From Chloroflexota bacterium (GTDB lineage: Bacteria > Chloroflexota > Anaerolineae > J036 > Brachytrichaceae), in the NCBI GenBank assembly GCA_021788625.1, contig JAJYKL010000041.1:1-35191 (forward strand): a DNA stretch of 35,191 nt, read 5' to 3'. Shown in pieces: positions 13,979-21,560 of this stretch. The notes under the pieces were generated by a model. It made no database searches, was not told the origin of the DNA, and saw nothing but the letters and a program-made list of their open reading frames with translations. The position numbers and the translations under genes were made by a program. How positions within the stretch are numbered: position 1 is the stretch's first letter; each line of letters opens with the position of its first letter.

Positions 13979-16117
13979 CTAAGTTTGTCGAACGCTGTCT
14001 TTGTGGTGAAGTAACCGGGCGGAGTTGCCCAGGATCCCCAGGTCGGGGAGGGACTGCGCCGCCGCGGCCAGAATGGGTGGCAGGATGCCTAGCGCCGCCA
14101 GGGTCAGCCCGAGGACGTTGTAGACCCCGGTGAACAGTAGGTTCATCTTCACCACGCGCATGGTCCGGCGCGCAATGCGGAACATCTCCGGCACCAGGGT
14201 CCAGTCCTCTCGCATCAGCGCTATATGTGCCGCCTCAATCGCTACGTCGGTTCCTGCCGCACCCATCGCGATACCTACGTCAGCCTGTGCCAGCGCTGGT
14301 GCGTCGTTGACGCCATCGCCAACCATCACGACCACATGGCCCTTGGTCTGGTACTCTTTTACGATACGAATCTTGTCCTCCGGCAGCAGGTTGGCGCGAT
14401 AGCTCAGGCCGATCTTCTCAGCCAATGCTGAGGCAGTTCTCTCGTTATCGCCAGTCAGCAGTTCGATCTGACGAACGCCCAGCTTGCGGACTTCTTCCAA
14501 CGCCTGTGGTACTTCAGGCCGGAGCGTATCTGCAGCCGCCAGAATGCCGGCGAGTTCACTGTCGCGAGTGACGAACAGCAGTGTTTTACCCTGTGCCTCC
14601 AGTTCAGACCCAGCCCCTGCTGTTTCGATCATCCGCCGATTTCCCACCGATACCGCAAACCCATTCACATTGGCACGAACCCCCAGACCAGGTAACGCCT
14701 CAAAATTCTGTGGCTCATGGAGCACTAGGTGGCGTTCATTCGCAGCGGTGCGAACGGCTTCAGCCAGTGGGTGTTCAGAATATCGTTCCGCTGACGCGAC
14801 CAGTGCCAGCAGGTCAGTGTCTACCAATCCGTTCAACGTCACTATATCTGTGACCTTTGGCTTGCCCAGCGTGAGTGTGCCGGTCTTGTCAATCAGGAGC
14901 ACGTCAGCACGGGCGAGTGTCTCCAGGTATTTGCCGCCTTTGATGAGCAAGCCACGTTTGGCCCCGGCGCCAATTGAGGCTAGCATGGCAATCGGAGTAG
15001 CCAGCGCGATGGAACAGGAGCAGGCCACTACGAGCACAGCAGCAGTTGCCAGGGGGTCCTGGCGAATGATGAAGGTGAGCAATGCGATACCGAGTACCAG
15101 GGGCAGGAAATAGCTGGAGAACCGATCGGCCATCGTTTGGACACTAGATCGGTGCGCTTCAGCATCCTGGACCATTTTGATCACACGTCCAAAGGTGGTG
15201 TCCGTGCCGGCGTGGGTGGTGCGGACGCGCAAGTGCCCCAGCCGGGCGAGGGAAGCGGCGTAAACTCTGGCACCGGGTCCGGTTTCTACTGGCATCGATT
15301 CGCCGGTGATCGCTGCCTGATCTACTGTCGCCAGTCCATCCAGCACTTCACCGTCGACAGGAATGGTTTCTCCAGGACGCACCACCACTACTTCGCCAAG
15401 GTGAACTTGCCCGATGGGTATCTCGACCTCACTTCCAGAACGTTCGACGCGAGCGGTCTGTGGGGCCATGGCGGTCAAGTCTTTCACTGCGCGACGTGCG
15501 CGTTCGGTTGTGAATTTTTCCGTGTAATCACCAACCCGCATGAAGAACACGATCACCACAGCAGTGGCCCACTGACCCACGACCAGTGCGGCAATGACGC
15601 CAACGGTCATCAGCGTGTGTGAGGTGATTTGACGCCGGAGCGTGGCGCGAAAGACGTTGCGAAAGATGGGGTAACCGCCGATGAGAACGATGCCCAGACC
15701 GACCGGCCATGGCACCCGACTGGTCAGGGTCTCAAACAGACCAAGCCATTCGCCTACCACCACGACGAAGAGCACTACCCCGAACACGATCCCAAAGACG
15801 GTGAGGATCGGGCGTGAGAAGTCAGACAAAGGCGCAGATGCCACAGTTTTCTGAGCGTTATTCCGTGCATCGATTGGAAGCTGCGGCTCTGCGGTTTCAA
15901 CCATAGGTACTGAGTACCCGGAACCAGCTACCGCCTGTCGAATCTCGGGCAGGCCGACTACTGTTGAGTCGAGTTGGATTACCGCTTTCTCACTGGCGAG
16001 AAAAACGTCCACCGACTTCACACCAGGCAGTGCCCCGATGGCCTTTTTGACGTGCATTGTGCACTCAGTGCAGTCCATGCCTGCGATCGGAATCTCTAGT
16101 GTCTCAATTTGCTTCAT
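13979..16117 (-). CDS. P1B-type heavy-metal ATPase with CSC membrane motif
   Basis: The 712-residue pump has an N-terminal HMA domain with GMDCTEC (Cys16, Cys19), transmembrane helices, an actuator domain with TGES, the phosphorylation motif DKTGTLTLG, the SEHPLAEA segment with the P1B-specific HP pair, and GDGVNDAPAL. In the metal-binding helix the usual CPC is replaced by Cys366-Ser367-Cys368 (ACSCSIALATP), confirmed in the nucleotides at 15014-15022. The ATPase exports or moves a soft metal using ATP; which metal is uncertain because of this change. It overlaps the CmtR-like repressor gene by 14 bp, so one transcript is expected and Cd/Pb/Zn-type induction is plausible. AGGA precedes the ATG. 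A 156-bp gap follows before the response-regulator gene. Confidence 0.92.
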   Translation of the reverse strand: MKQIETLEIPIAGMDCTECTMHVKKAIGALPGVKSVDVFLASEKAVIQLDSTVVGLPEIRQAVAGSGYSVPMVETAEPQLPIDARNNAQKTVASAPLSDFSRPILTVFGIVFGVVLFVVVVGEWLGLFETLTSRVPWPVGLGIVLIGGYPIFRNVFRATLRRQITSHTLMTVGVIAALVVGQWATAVVIVFFMRVGDYTEKFTTERARRAVKDLTAMAPQTARVERSGSEVEIPIGQVHLGEVVVVRPGETIPVDGEVLDGLATVDQAAITGESMPVETGPGARVYAASLARLGHLRVRTTHAGTDTTFGRVIKMVQDAEAHRSSVQTMADRFSSYFLPLVLGIALLTFIIRQDPLATAAVLVVACSCSIALATPIAMLASIGAGAKRGLLIKGGKYLETLARADVLLIDKTGTLTLGKPKVTDIVTLNGLVDTDLLALVASAERYSEHPLAEAVRTAANERHLVLHEPQNFEALPGLGVRANVNGFAVSVGNRRMIETAGAGSELEAQGKTLLFVTRDSELAGILAAADTLRPEVPQALEEVRKLGVRQIELLTGDNERTASALAEKIGLSYRANLLPEDKIRIVKEYQTKGHVVVMVGDGVNDAPALAQADVGIAMGAAGTDVAIEAAHIALMREDWTLVPEMFRIARRTMRVVKMNLLFTGVYNVLGLTLAALGILPPILAAAAQSLPDLGILGNSARLLHHKDSVRQT

Positions 16118-16508
16118 TACGATTTCCTGTATTGGTCTGAACTTCTAACAGTGCGCTTGTTTCAGGAAGACGAGCCGGCGTGTCATAGCGTGTGCATTCG
16201 TATACGCCGCGGGCGACGTCAGCTAATAGCGCCTCGGCCAACTTGAGCAGTTCACCAACGCGCTCATCGCTTAGCCGGTACCACATGTAACGCCCTTTCT
16301 GCTCCGCCGTCACCAACCCGCAATCCCGCAGGCAGCTCAGGTGGTTCGAAACGTTGGATTGTGAGAGATCGGTTTCCTTCACCAGATCACTGACCGTATG
16401 GAAACCGCTCCGCAACGCTTCGAGAATACTTAAGCGGGAGGGGTCGCCAAACCCTCTGAAGAGTCTTGCCCTGACGGCCACACCGGACCGTTCCGTGGTT
16501 AATAACAT
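16104..16508 (-). CDS. ArsR/SmtB-family metal sensor repressor, CmtR-like
   Basis: From the ATG at 16508 the protein has 134 residues with an ArsR winged helix. The recognition region SNVSNHLSCLRDCGLV closely matches mycobacterial CmtR, the Cd(II)/Pb(II) sensor. The three ligand cysteines of CmtR (57, 61, 102) correspond to Cys59, Cys63 and Cys105 here. An ATG at 16526 would add six residues, but it lies inside the -10 box and operator, whereas the ATG at 16508 has GAGG five bases upstream. It overlaps the CSC-type ATPase by 14 bp, giving the classical repressor-pump operon. Autoregulation through the palindrome at 16522-16545 is expected. Confidence is high for the family and moderate for the metal. 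Confidence 0.9.
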   Translation of the reverse strand: MLLTTERSGVAVRARLFRGFGDPSRLSILEALRSGFHTVSDLVKETDLSQSNVSNHLSCLRDCGLVTAEQKGRYMWYRLSDERVGELLKLAEALLADVARGVYECTRYDTPARLPETSALLEVQTNTGNRNEAN

Positions 16509-16521
16509 CTTTACCTCACGT

Positions 16522-16545
16522 ATCATTATATCACTATATGATGAT
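16522..16545 (-). promoter_or_regulatory. Palindromic operator overlapping the -10 box of the ArsR/ATPase operon
   Basis: Two 10-bp arms (ATCATTATAT and ATATGATGAT) with a 4-bp centre form an inverted repeat in which nine of ten positions pair. On the minus strand it contains a perfect TATAAT (16530-16525), with a weak TTGTAT -35 about 18 bp upstream. The layout matches ArsR/SmtB operators, which cover the core promoter. Repression by the adjacent CmtR-like protein is inferred. Confidence 0.72.
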
Positions 16546-16587
16546 GTAATACAATACGCTATATTCGAATCGGACCGTAAGGTCCAG

Positions 16588-16701
16588 TCATTCTGCTACC
16601 GCGCGCAATGTGACTCCCACATCAGGCGCCCACTTCCATATCAGCTCCATAATATCGGCTTCCAGATCGCCCAGGGCCTTGCGCATACCCAGCCGGTCCA
16701 T
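16588..16701 (-). pseudogene. BlaI/MecI/CopY-type repressor, N-terminal fragment
   Basis: A 37-codon minus-strand frame contains the first-helix signature of BlaI/MecI/CopY repressors: RKALGDLEADIMELIWKW followed by VTLRAVAE, equivalent to the family's L-x-D-LE-x-x-IM-x-x-LW and V-T-V-R-E-V. Homology stops at the TGA (16588), before the recognition helix, and nothing after it resembles the family. It lies between the ArsR operator and the divergent second ATPase gene. CopY and BlaI members often control metal pumps or beta-lactamases, so this is probably the relic of an older regulator of this locus. Confidence 0.65.
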
Positions 16702-16807
16702 TCGAATCCGACTTATGACGAGGATGTCCCCCGTATTCGGTGATGCTATAGGTTAGCCAATATACATAACGTACTCTACCACCGTCAATGGTATTATTAG
16801 CGCTCGT

Positions 16808-19207
16808 ATGGTCGACAAAGTAAAAATCGACCTCGACGTTCTCCTCCCGGAGGTGGACGGCGGGGATCAATGCGTGCGAGTGCTGACAGCGATGCTCGGC
16901 GTGATGCGGGGTATCCAATACGCGCATGTGAAGCGCAATGAAGGCGCTGCGGAATTGTGCCTGCATTTCGACGCCAACCTGATCTCGCTGGACCAGGTGC
17001 AGCGTATGGCAGAAAGTGCCGGGGCCATGTTGTCCGACCGCTACCGACACGAGACGATCCCGCTCGCGGGTATGAATGCGGCGGACGTTGCCGGCGGTTT
17101 GGCGCGAGCCCTTGAACAACTGCCGGGCATGTTGCACGCCCAGGTGAACTACGCGGCATCTCTGGCCTTTGTCGCTTACGACGGCACCATGCTGCAGCGG
17201 CTCGCCATTGAGCAGGTCATCCGCAGGATGGGTGTGCGAGTGCTAACGGTAGAGCCGGCGGTCACAGGCACTGAAGAAGAGCAGGGACACCATGACCACG
17301 GCAGCGCGCCCGTGTTCCTGCCGCATTGGATGCAAGAGCGCTGGAGCCTGATCCTCTTGGCTGTGGCCGGCATCTTCCTGCTCGCGGGCTGGCTGGGAGA
17401 GCATTTTCTGGGCCTTGCCCCAACCGTCTCACTCGCCTGCTTTATCGTCTCCTATGTCACCGGCGGATACGACATCGCGATAGAGGCCATCCCTGGTCTG
17501 CTAAAAGGACGATTCAACACTGACATGTTAATGCTGGCCGCCGCAGCCGGCGCGGCTGTGTTGGGTCAGTGGCCAGAAGGTGCGTTCCTGTTGTGTCTGT
17601 TCTCGTTGGGCCATGTAGGCGAGCACTACGCCATGGACCGCGCGCGCAACGCCGTCAACGCATTGGGAGCGCTGATGCCGAAAATGGCGCGAGTGAAGCA
17701 GGGTGAACAGATCGTAGAGCGGGATGTCAGCCAACTGAGACTAGGCGACGTGGTGGTGGTGCGCCCCGGGGATCGCCTGCCGGCGGACGGCAGCATAATC
17801 AGCGGCACAGGCGCGATTGATCAAAGTCCGATCACAGGTGAAAGCGTGCCGGTGCAAAAACAGCCCGGCGATGAGGTCTTTGCGGGCACGGTTAACCAGG
17901 ACGCGGCGCTCGAAATAAAAGTCACCAAACTGGCCAGGGACAATACCCTCAGTCGCGTGATGCAGTTGGTCGCCGAAGCACAGAGCCAGCAAAGCCCGAC
18001 CCAGCAGTTTACCGAGCGTTTCACCGCTAAATTTGTCCCGGCGGTGCTGATCGCAGTCGTCGTCGTCATCGTGGCGCCGCCGCTGTTGGGCCTCATGCCG
18101 TTGAGCGACAGCTTCTATCGTGGCATGCTGCTCCTGGTCGCGGCGTCGCCCTGCGCGCTGGCGGTCGGCACTCCAGCGGCAGTACTTTCCGGTATCGCGC
18201 AGGCGGCCCGCAGTGGTGTGCTTGTCAAGGGAGGCGTTCATCTGGAGACCCTGGGAGGGTTAAGCGCAATCGCGTTCGACAAGACCGGCACATTGACCGA
18301 AGGCCAGTTCGCGGTGACGGATATCATCCCCTCAAACGGCGTCCAGCCCGACGACGTGCTGCGCATGGCAGCCGCAGTAGAGCAACAATCTAGTCATCCC
18401 CTGGCTCAGGCGGTTGTCCACACTGCACGGGGCAGAGGTCTTGACCTGCCAGCAGCCAGTGGGCTGGAAAACCTGGCCGGGCGCGGCGTGCGCAGCAGCG
18501 TGGGCGGGCAGCCGGTGCTGATCGGCTCGCTCAAGTTGTTCCGGGAGACGGACGGCCACGATATAGGCCGCGAAGTTGGCGAGGCAGTTGATCGCCTTGA
18601 GTCCGCGGGCAAGACCACCATGGCCGTCAGCCGGAACGGCAAGTTCCTGGGAGTGCTGGGTTTGGCGGACACCCTGCGCCCGAGTGCAGTACAAGCCCTG
18701 CAGCGGCTGCGCCAGATGGGCATTCGCCACCTGGTGATGCTAACCGGGGACAACTCCGCCGTCGCCAACCTCATCGCACAACAAGCCGGTGTGACTGACG
18801 TTCAGGCTGAACTGCTGCCGGAAGATAAGCTCAGGATCATCAAGGAACTGCGGGACCAGTTTGGGCCTATCGCCATGATAGGTGACGGCGTGAACGACGC
18901 ACCGGCACTGGCAACGGCCGACGTGGGTATCGCTATGGGTGGTGCCGGCACGGCGGTGGCGTTGGAAACAGCCGATGTCGCGTTAATGGGCGACGACATC
19001 AGCAAGCTGCCGTTCGCTGTCGGCCTCAGCCGTGCCAGCCGCGTCATCATCAAACAGAATCTTATTATTTCCCTCGGGGTAATCGGCTTCCTTATTCTCA
19101 CGTCGGTATTTGGGCTGGTACAACTGAGTTTCGCAGTCATCCTGCATGAAGGCAGTACCATCGTGGTAGTGCTCAACGCCCTGCGTTTACTAAGGTACCG
19201 CGACTGA
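16808..19207 (+). CDS. P1B-type heavy-metal ATPase with SPC motif and His-rich linker
   Basis: The 799-residue pump has all core motifs: TGES, the metal-binding helix AASPCALAVGTPAA (Ser447-Pro448-Cys449), DKTGTLTEG, SSHPLAQA and GDGVNDAPAL. SPC motifs are known in the cobalt/zinc/iron-type P1B-4 group. The first ~160 residues form two HMA-like folds (about 1-80 and 81-155) that lack the CxxC metal site. They are followed by the acidic/His segment EEEQGHHDHG, a possible Zn/Co/Ni site. The gene is divergent from the ArsR-ATPase operon. No ribosome site precedes the ATG; TATTAT (16792-16797) ends only 10 bp upstream, which would give a nearly leaderless mRNA. The metal cannot be fixed from sequence. 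Confidence 0.9.
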   Translation: MVDKVKIDLDVLLPEVDGGDQCVRVLTAMLGVMRGIQYAHVKRNEGAAELCLHFDANLISLDQVQRMAESAGAMLSDRYRHETIPLAGMNAADVAGGLARALEQLPGMLHAQVNYAASLAFVAYDGTMLQRLAIEQVIRRMGVRVLTVEPAVTGTEEEQGHHDHGSAPVFLPHWMQERWSLILLAVAGIFLLAGWLGEHFLGLAPTVSLACFIVSYVTGGYDIAIEAIPGLLKGRFNTDMLMLAAAAGAAVLGQWPEGAFLLCLFSLGHVGEHYAMDRARNAVNALGALMPKMARVKQGEQIVERDVSQLRLGDVVVVRPGDRLPADGSIISGTGAIDQSPITGESVPVQKQPGDEVFAGTVNQDAALEIKVTKLARDNTLSRVMQLVAEAQSQQSPTQQFTERFTAKFVPAVLIAVVVVIVAPPLLGLMPLSDSFYRGMLLLVAASPCALAVGTPAAVLSGIAQAARSGVLVKGGVHLETLGGLSAIAFDKTGTLTEGQFAVTDIIPSNGVQPDDVLRMAAAVEQQSSHPLAQAVVHTARGRGLDLPAASGLENLAGRGVRSSVGGQPVLIGSLKLFRETDGHDIGREVGEAVDRLESAGKTTMAVSRNGKFLGVLGLADTLRPSAVQALQRLRQMGIRHLVMLTGDNSAVANLIAQQAGVTDVQAELLPEDKLRIIKELRDQFGPIAMIGDGVNDAPALATADVGIAMGGAGTAVALETADVALMGDDISKLPFAVGLSRASRVIIKQNLIISLGVIGFLILTSVFGLVQLSFAVILHEGSTIVVVLNALRLLRYRD

Positions 19208-19624
19208 TAATCGATTATTTAGGGCACCTGAGGTTCGACGCCAAGGTAAATCTCAGCCCTTGATGCTGGAATCTTCAGCGATGGCAAGCTTTGGGATTCT
19301 TCACTTATAGATTGGCGATTTGGCTATCCTTTTGTAAAACGCTTCGATCTATGTGAACGCCTTGCTCTTGTCTAAACGCATGTCGTGAAATGGCGGTCCA
19401 TAGAAATTCGAATATCAACAGGAAGTGAAATCGTTAATTGATCCGAAATGTTTCCCACAATCATGAAATCAGTTATAAAGCTAAGAAAGTATCAATGTAA
19501 TCAGTTTAGTGGAACGAAAAGTTTGTACCGGAATCAGGTCCTGCACCTGCCTCCGCCGTTAACCTTTTCAGTACCAGAAGATGGGAAGGCAGAACTCGTA
19601 TTTTGCGGCATCAGTCTGCCACAT
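19208..19624. other. AT-richer intergenic region without a recognisable gene
   Basis: These 417 bp lie between the convergent ATPase and DtxR genes. All frames are interrupted and no remnant, tRNA or strong hairpin was recognised. Base composition is visibly lower in GC than the flanking genes. Confidence 0.5.
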
Positions 19625-20338
19625 TCAACGCCTGACCCTTACCTGCTTGATCGGTTCGACGTAGATCCACTTGGCCACTCCTAAACCGAGAACTACCGGC
19701 TGGCCCCCCGCTTCCACCATCATTGTCTCATTGAATGGCATCACATTGCGAACCATGATCTCTGTGCCGGGCATCAACGCGTTATTCTCAAGGAAAACCA
19801 GCAGGTCACTACTATCCTCAGCCAGTTCGTGGATGCGCCTGATGACCGCGCGGTCGCCAGGTTGTAACTGTACCAGTTTCACCCAATGCGCCACGGCTTT
19901 TTCTTCGCCTGGGAAAGGGTTTCCGTGAGGGCATGTGAGCGGATTGTCAAGCTTCTCCTGAATGCGCTTGAGAGTATCATCCGAGATACTGTGCTCGAGG
20001 GCATGTGCTTCAGAGTGTAGGTGCGACCAGGGTACATCCAGAACCTTGCGTAATAACAACTCAATCAGAAAGTGGCGGCGCATCACCATGGCGGCCATCT
20101 GGCACCCCTCGGGCGTAAGGTGAATCGCTTTCTTGTTATCTATGGAGATCCACCCATCGCGTGCCATCCGTTTTACGGTAGCACTGGCGGTTGGCAGTGA
20201 TACGCCTAACTGTTCAGCCAGCCTTGTCGCGATCGCAGTCTGACCGTCGCGCTCGAAGCTGCATAAAAGCGCAAGGTAGTTTTCAACTGTCGCGGTCGCT
20301 GCTGACTGCGATGCGCTGACTGAAGTCGACTTTCGCAT
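19625..20338 (-). CDS. DtxR/MntR-family metal-dependent regulator with FeoA-type C-terminal domain
   Basis: From the ATG at 20338 the protein has 237 residues: a winged helix (about 15-80, with LAEQLGVSLPTASATVKRM as the HTH), a dimerisation/metal domain containing EAHALEH (110-116) and CPHGNP (136-141), and a FeoA/SH3-like domain (about 155-235). This is the DtxR/IdeR/MntR architecture, in which Fe(II) or Mn(II) activates DNA binding. A GTG at 20374 would add 12 residues, but it falls within the putative operator; the ATG has GAGG ten bases upstream. The divergent ZIP transporter 135 bp away is the obvious target, together with autoregulation. Confidence 0.9.
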   Translation of the reverse strand: MRKSTSVSASQSAATATVENYLALLCSFERDGQTAIATRLAEQLGVSLPTASATVKRMARDGWISIDNKKAIHLTPEGCQMAAMVMRRHFLIELLLRKVLDVPWSHLHSEAHALEHSISDDTLKRIQEKLDNPLTCPHGNPFPGEEKAVAHWVKLVQLQPGDRAVIRRIHELAEDSSDLLVFLENNALMPGTEIMVRNVMPFNETMMVEAGGQPVVLGLGVAKWIYVEPIKQVRVRR

Positions 20339-20355
20339 TACTCTCAAACCTCGTC

Positions 20356-20384
20356 TTGACAAGCTATGTGACAAAGTGTAACAT
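20356..20384 (+). promoter_or_regulatory. Promoter and inverted-repeat operator for the ZIP gene
   Basis: TTGACA (20356-20361, perfect -35) is followed after 17 bp by TAACAT (20379-20384). Between and overlapping the -10 is an inverted repeat GTGACA-AAG-TGTAAC (20368-20382), with one mismatch between the arms. Its position would block RNA polymerase, and it lies just upstream of the chosen DtxR start, so one site could control both divergent genes. Binding by the DtxR-family protein is inferred. Confidence 0.65.
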
Positions 20385-20473
20385 CTCTCGCAATCTAAGC
20401 ATATACATATATTTATTAGCAGTACATAGTTATCTTGTGGTCAACAACGATGCTGGGAGCAAGAGAGGTATAT

Positions 20474-21262
20474 ATGAGCTTCATTCAGACGGTACTCCTC
20501 GGAGCGATTGCTGGGTTCACGATCATGATTGGGTTACCTGTTGGCAGGATGAAAGGTGTATCTGACAAACTGCGCGTATTTCTGTCAATGACGTCAGCGG
20601 GCATCATCCTCTTCCTACTATTTGATATCATCAGCAAGCTTGCCGAACCAATTGAAAGCGCGCTGAAAGGCGTCGCGGCTGGGCAAACCACCTTCGCTGA
20701 ACCGGCGATGCTCCTGGCACTCTTCGTCGTCGGATTCAGCGTAGGATTGCTAGGTCTCTTGGCCTTTGAGCAGCGCTTCATCAATCTCCAAGTCACCGCT
20801 AACCAGGGACTCTCGCCCGTAAAACTGGCGCTAATGATCGCTGTCGGGATCGGTCTGCACAACTTCTCCGAAGGGTTGGCGATTGGCCAGTCAGCGGGTC
20901 GTGGTGAAATTGCATTGGCCTTATTCCTGATCATCGGTTTTGGACTGCATAACACCACCGAGGGTATTGGCATCATCGGGCCGATGGTGGGCGAGCGTCC
21001 ATCATGGGCATTCCTTAGCCTGATGGGGCTGATCGGTGGAGGGCCTACATTTCTGGGCACGATTGTTGGTTATCAATTTGTATCCACGCCGATGTTCGTG
21101 CTTTTTCTTGCCATGGCCACAGGAGCACTTATCTATGTCATGGGCGAGATATTGCATGTCAACCGCCGCCCCGGAATGAGGCTAGTTGCTGGCTGGGGAC
21201 TGCTTACCGGTTTTAATATTACGTTTCTTTCCGAACTGGTGCTCTCTTTGGCTGGGGGTTAA
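20474..21262 (+). CDS. ZIP family divalent metal transporter
   Basis: From the ATG at 20474 (AGAGAGG a few bases upstream) the protein has 262 residues and about eight hydrophobic segments. It contains the two ZIP signature helices: GIGLHNFSEGLAIG (His129, Asn130, Glu133) and GFGLHNTTEGIGI (His159, Asn160, Glu163), the binuclear metal site of ZupT-like importers. ZIP proteins move Zn, Fe, Mn or similar ions into the cytoplasm. A TTG at 20435 would extend the frame but lacks a ribosome site. The divergent DtxR-type regulator suggests iron or manganese supply, though export-type members exist. Confidence 0.9.
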   Translation: MSFIQTVLLGAIAGFTIMIGLPVGRMKGVSDKLRVFLSMTSAGIILFLLFDIISKLAEPIESALKGVAAGQTTFAEPAMLLALFVVGFSVGLLGLLAFEQRFINLQVTANQGLSPVKLALMIAVGIGLHNFSEGLAIGQSAGRGEIALALFLIIGFGLHNTTEGIGIIGPMVGERPSWAFLSLMGLIGGGPTFLGTIVGYQFVSTPMFVLFLAMATGALIYVMGEILHVNRRPGMRLVAGWGLLTGFNITFLSELVLSLAGG

Positions 21263-21403
21263 ATTCGCATCCTGTAGGAATACCCTGATAACCAATGAAC
21301 CTGATACACCAACCACCTGATCACGCCACTGGCGGACCTCAACATGGGTGAGAGTTGATTTCAGCTTCGGCATTGGTTGCTGGGAGAGAAAGCTTAGAAG
21401 GAT

Positions 21404-21431
21404 GGCCCGGTAACATAAATGTCACGGGGCC
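21404..21431. other. Stem-loop between the ZIP gene and tRNA-Asp
   Basis: A 13-bp stem with two mismatches and an AA loop (GGCCC ... GGGCC outer arms, ACAT/ATGT inner). It lies 15 nt beyond the 3' end of the tRNA-Asp gene on the minus strand and 141 nt after the ZIP gene on the plus strand. There is no T-tract on either side, so a terminator role for either gene is uncertain. Confidence 0.4.
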
Positions 21432-21446
21432 AATAGTAGACAACTG

Positions 21447-21520
21447 CGGACGCGACGGGATTCGAACCCGCGATCTCTGCCTTGACAGGGCAGCGTGTTA
21501 GACCACTACACTACGCATCC
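21447..21520 (-). tRNA. tRNA-Asp (anticodon GTC)
   Basis: The minus strand folds as a 74-nt cloverleaf. The acceptor GGATGCG pairs with CGCGTCC (one G-T pair), the anticodon stem CTGCC/GGCAG encloses CTGTCAA with anticodon GTC, and the T arm is GCGGG-TTCGAAT-CCCGT (one G-T pair). The discriminator is G, and CCA is not encoded. The 3' end faces the metal-homeostasis block. Confidence 0.95.
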
Positions 21521-21560
21521 TAAATGCAGCCAGAAAAATATACCACAACGCGAATAAAAG

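Noticed and set aside
19448..19684. Plus-strand 78-codon open frame between the ATPase and DtxR genes
   Set aside because: It overlaps the end of the DtxR gene antisense, has no ribosome site and shows no motif.
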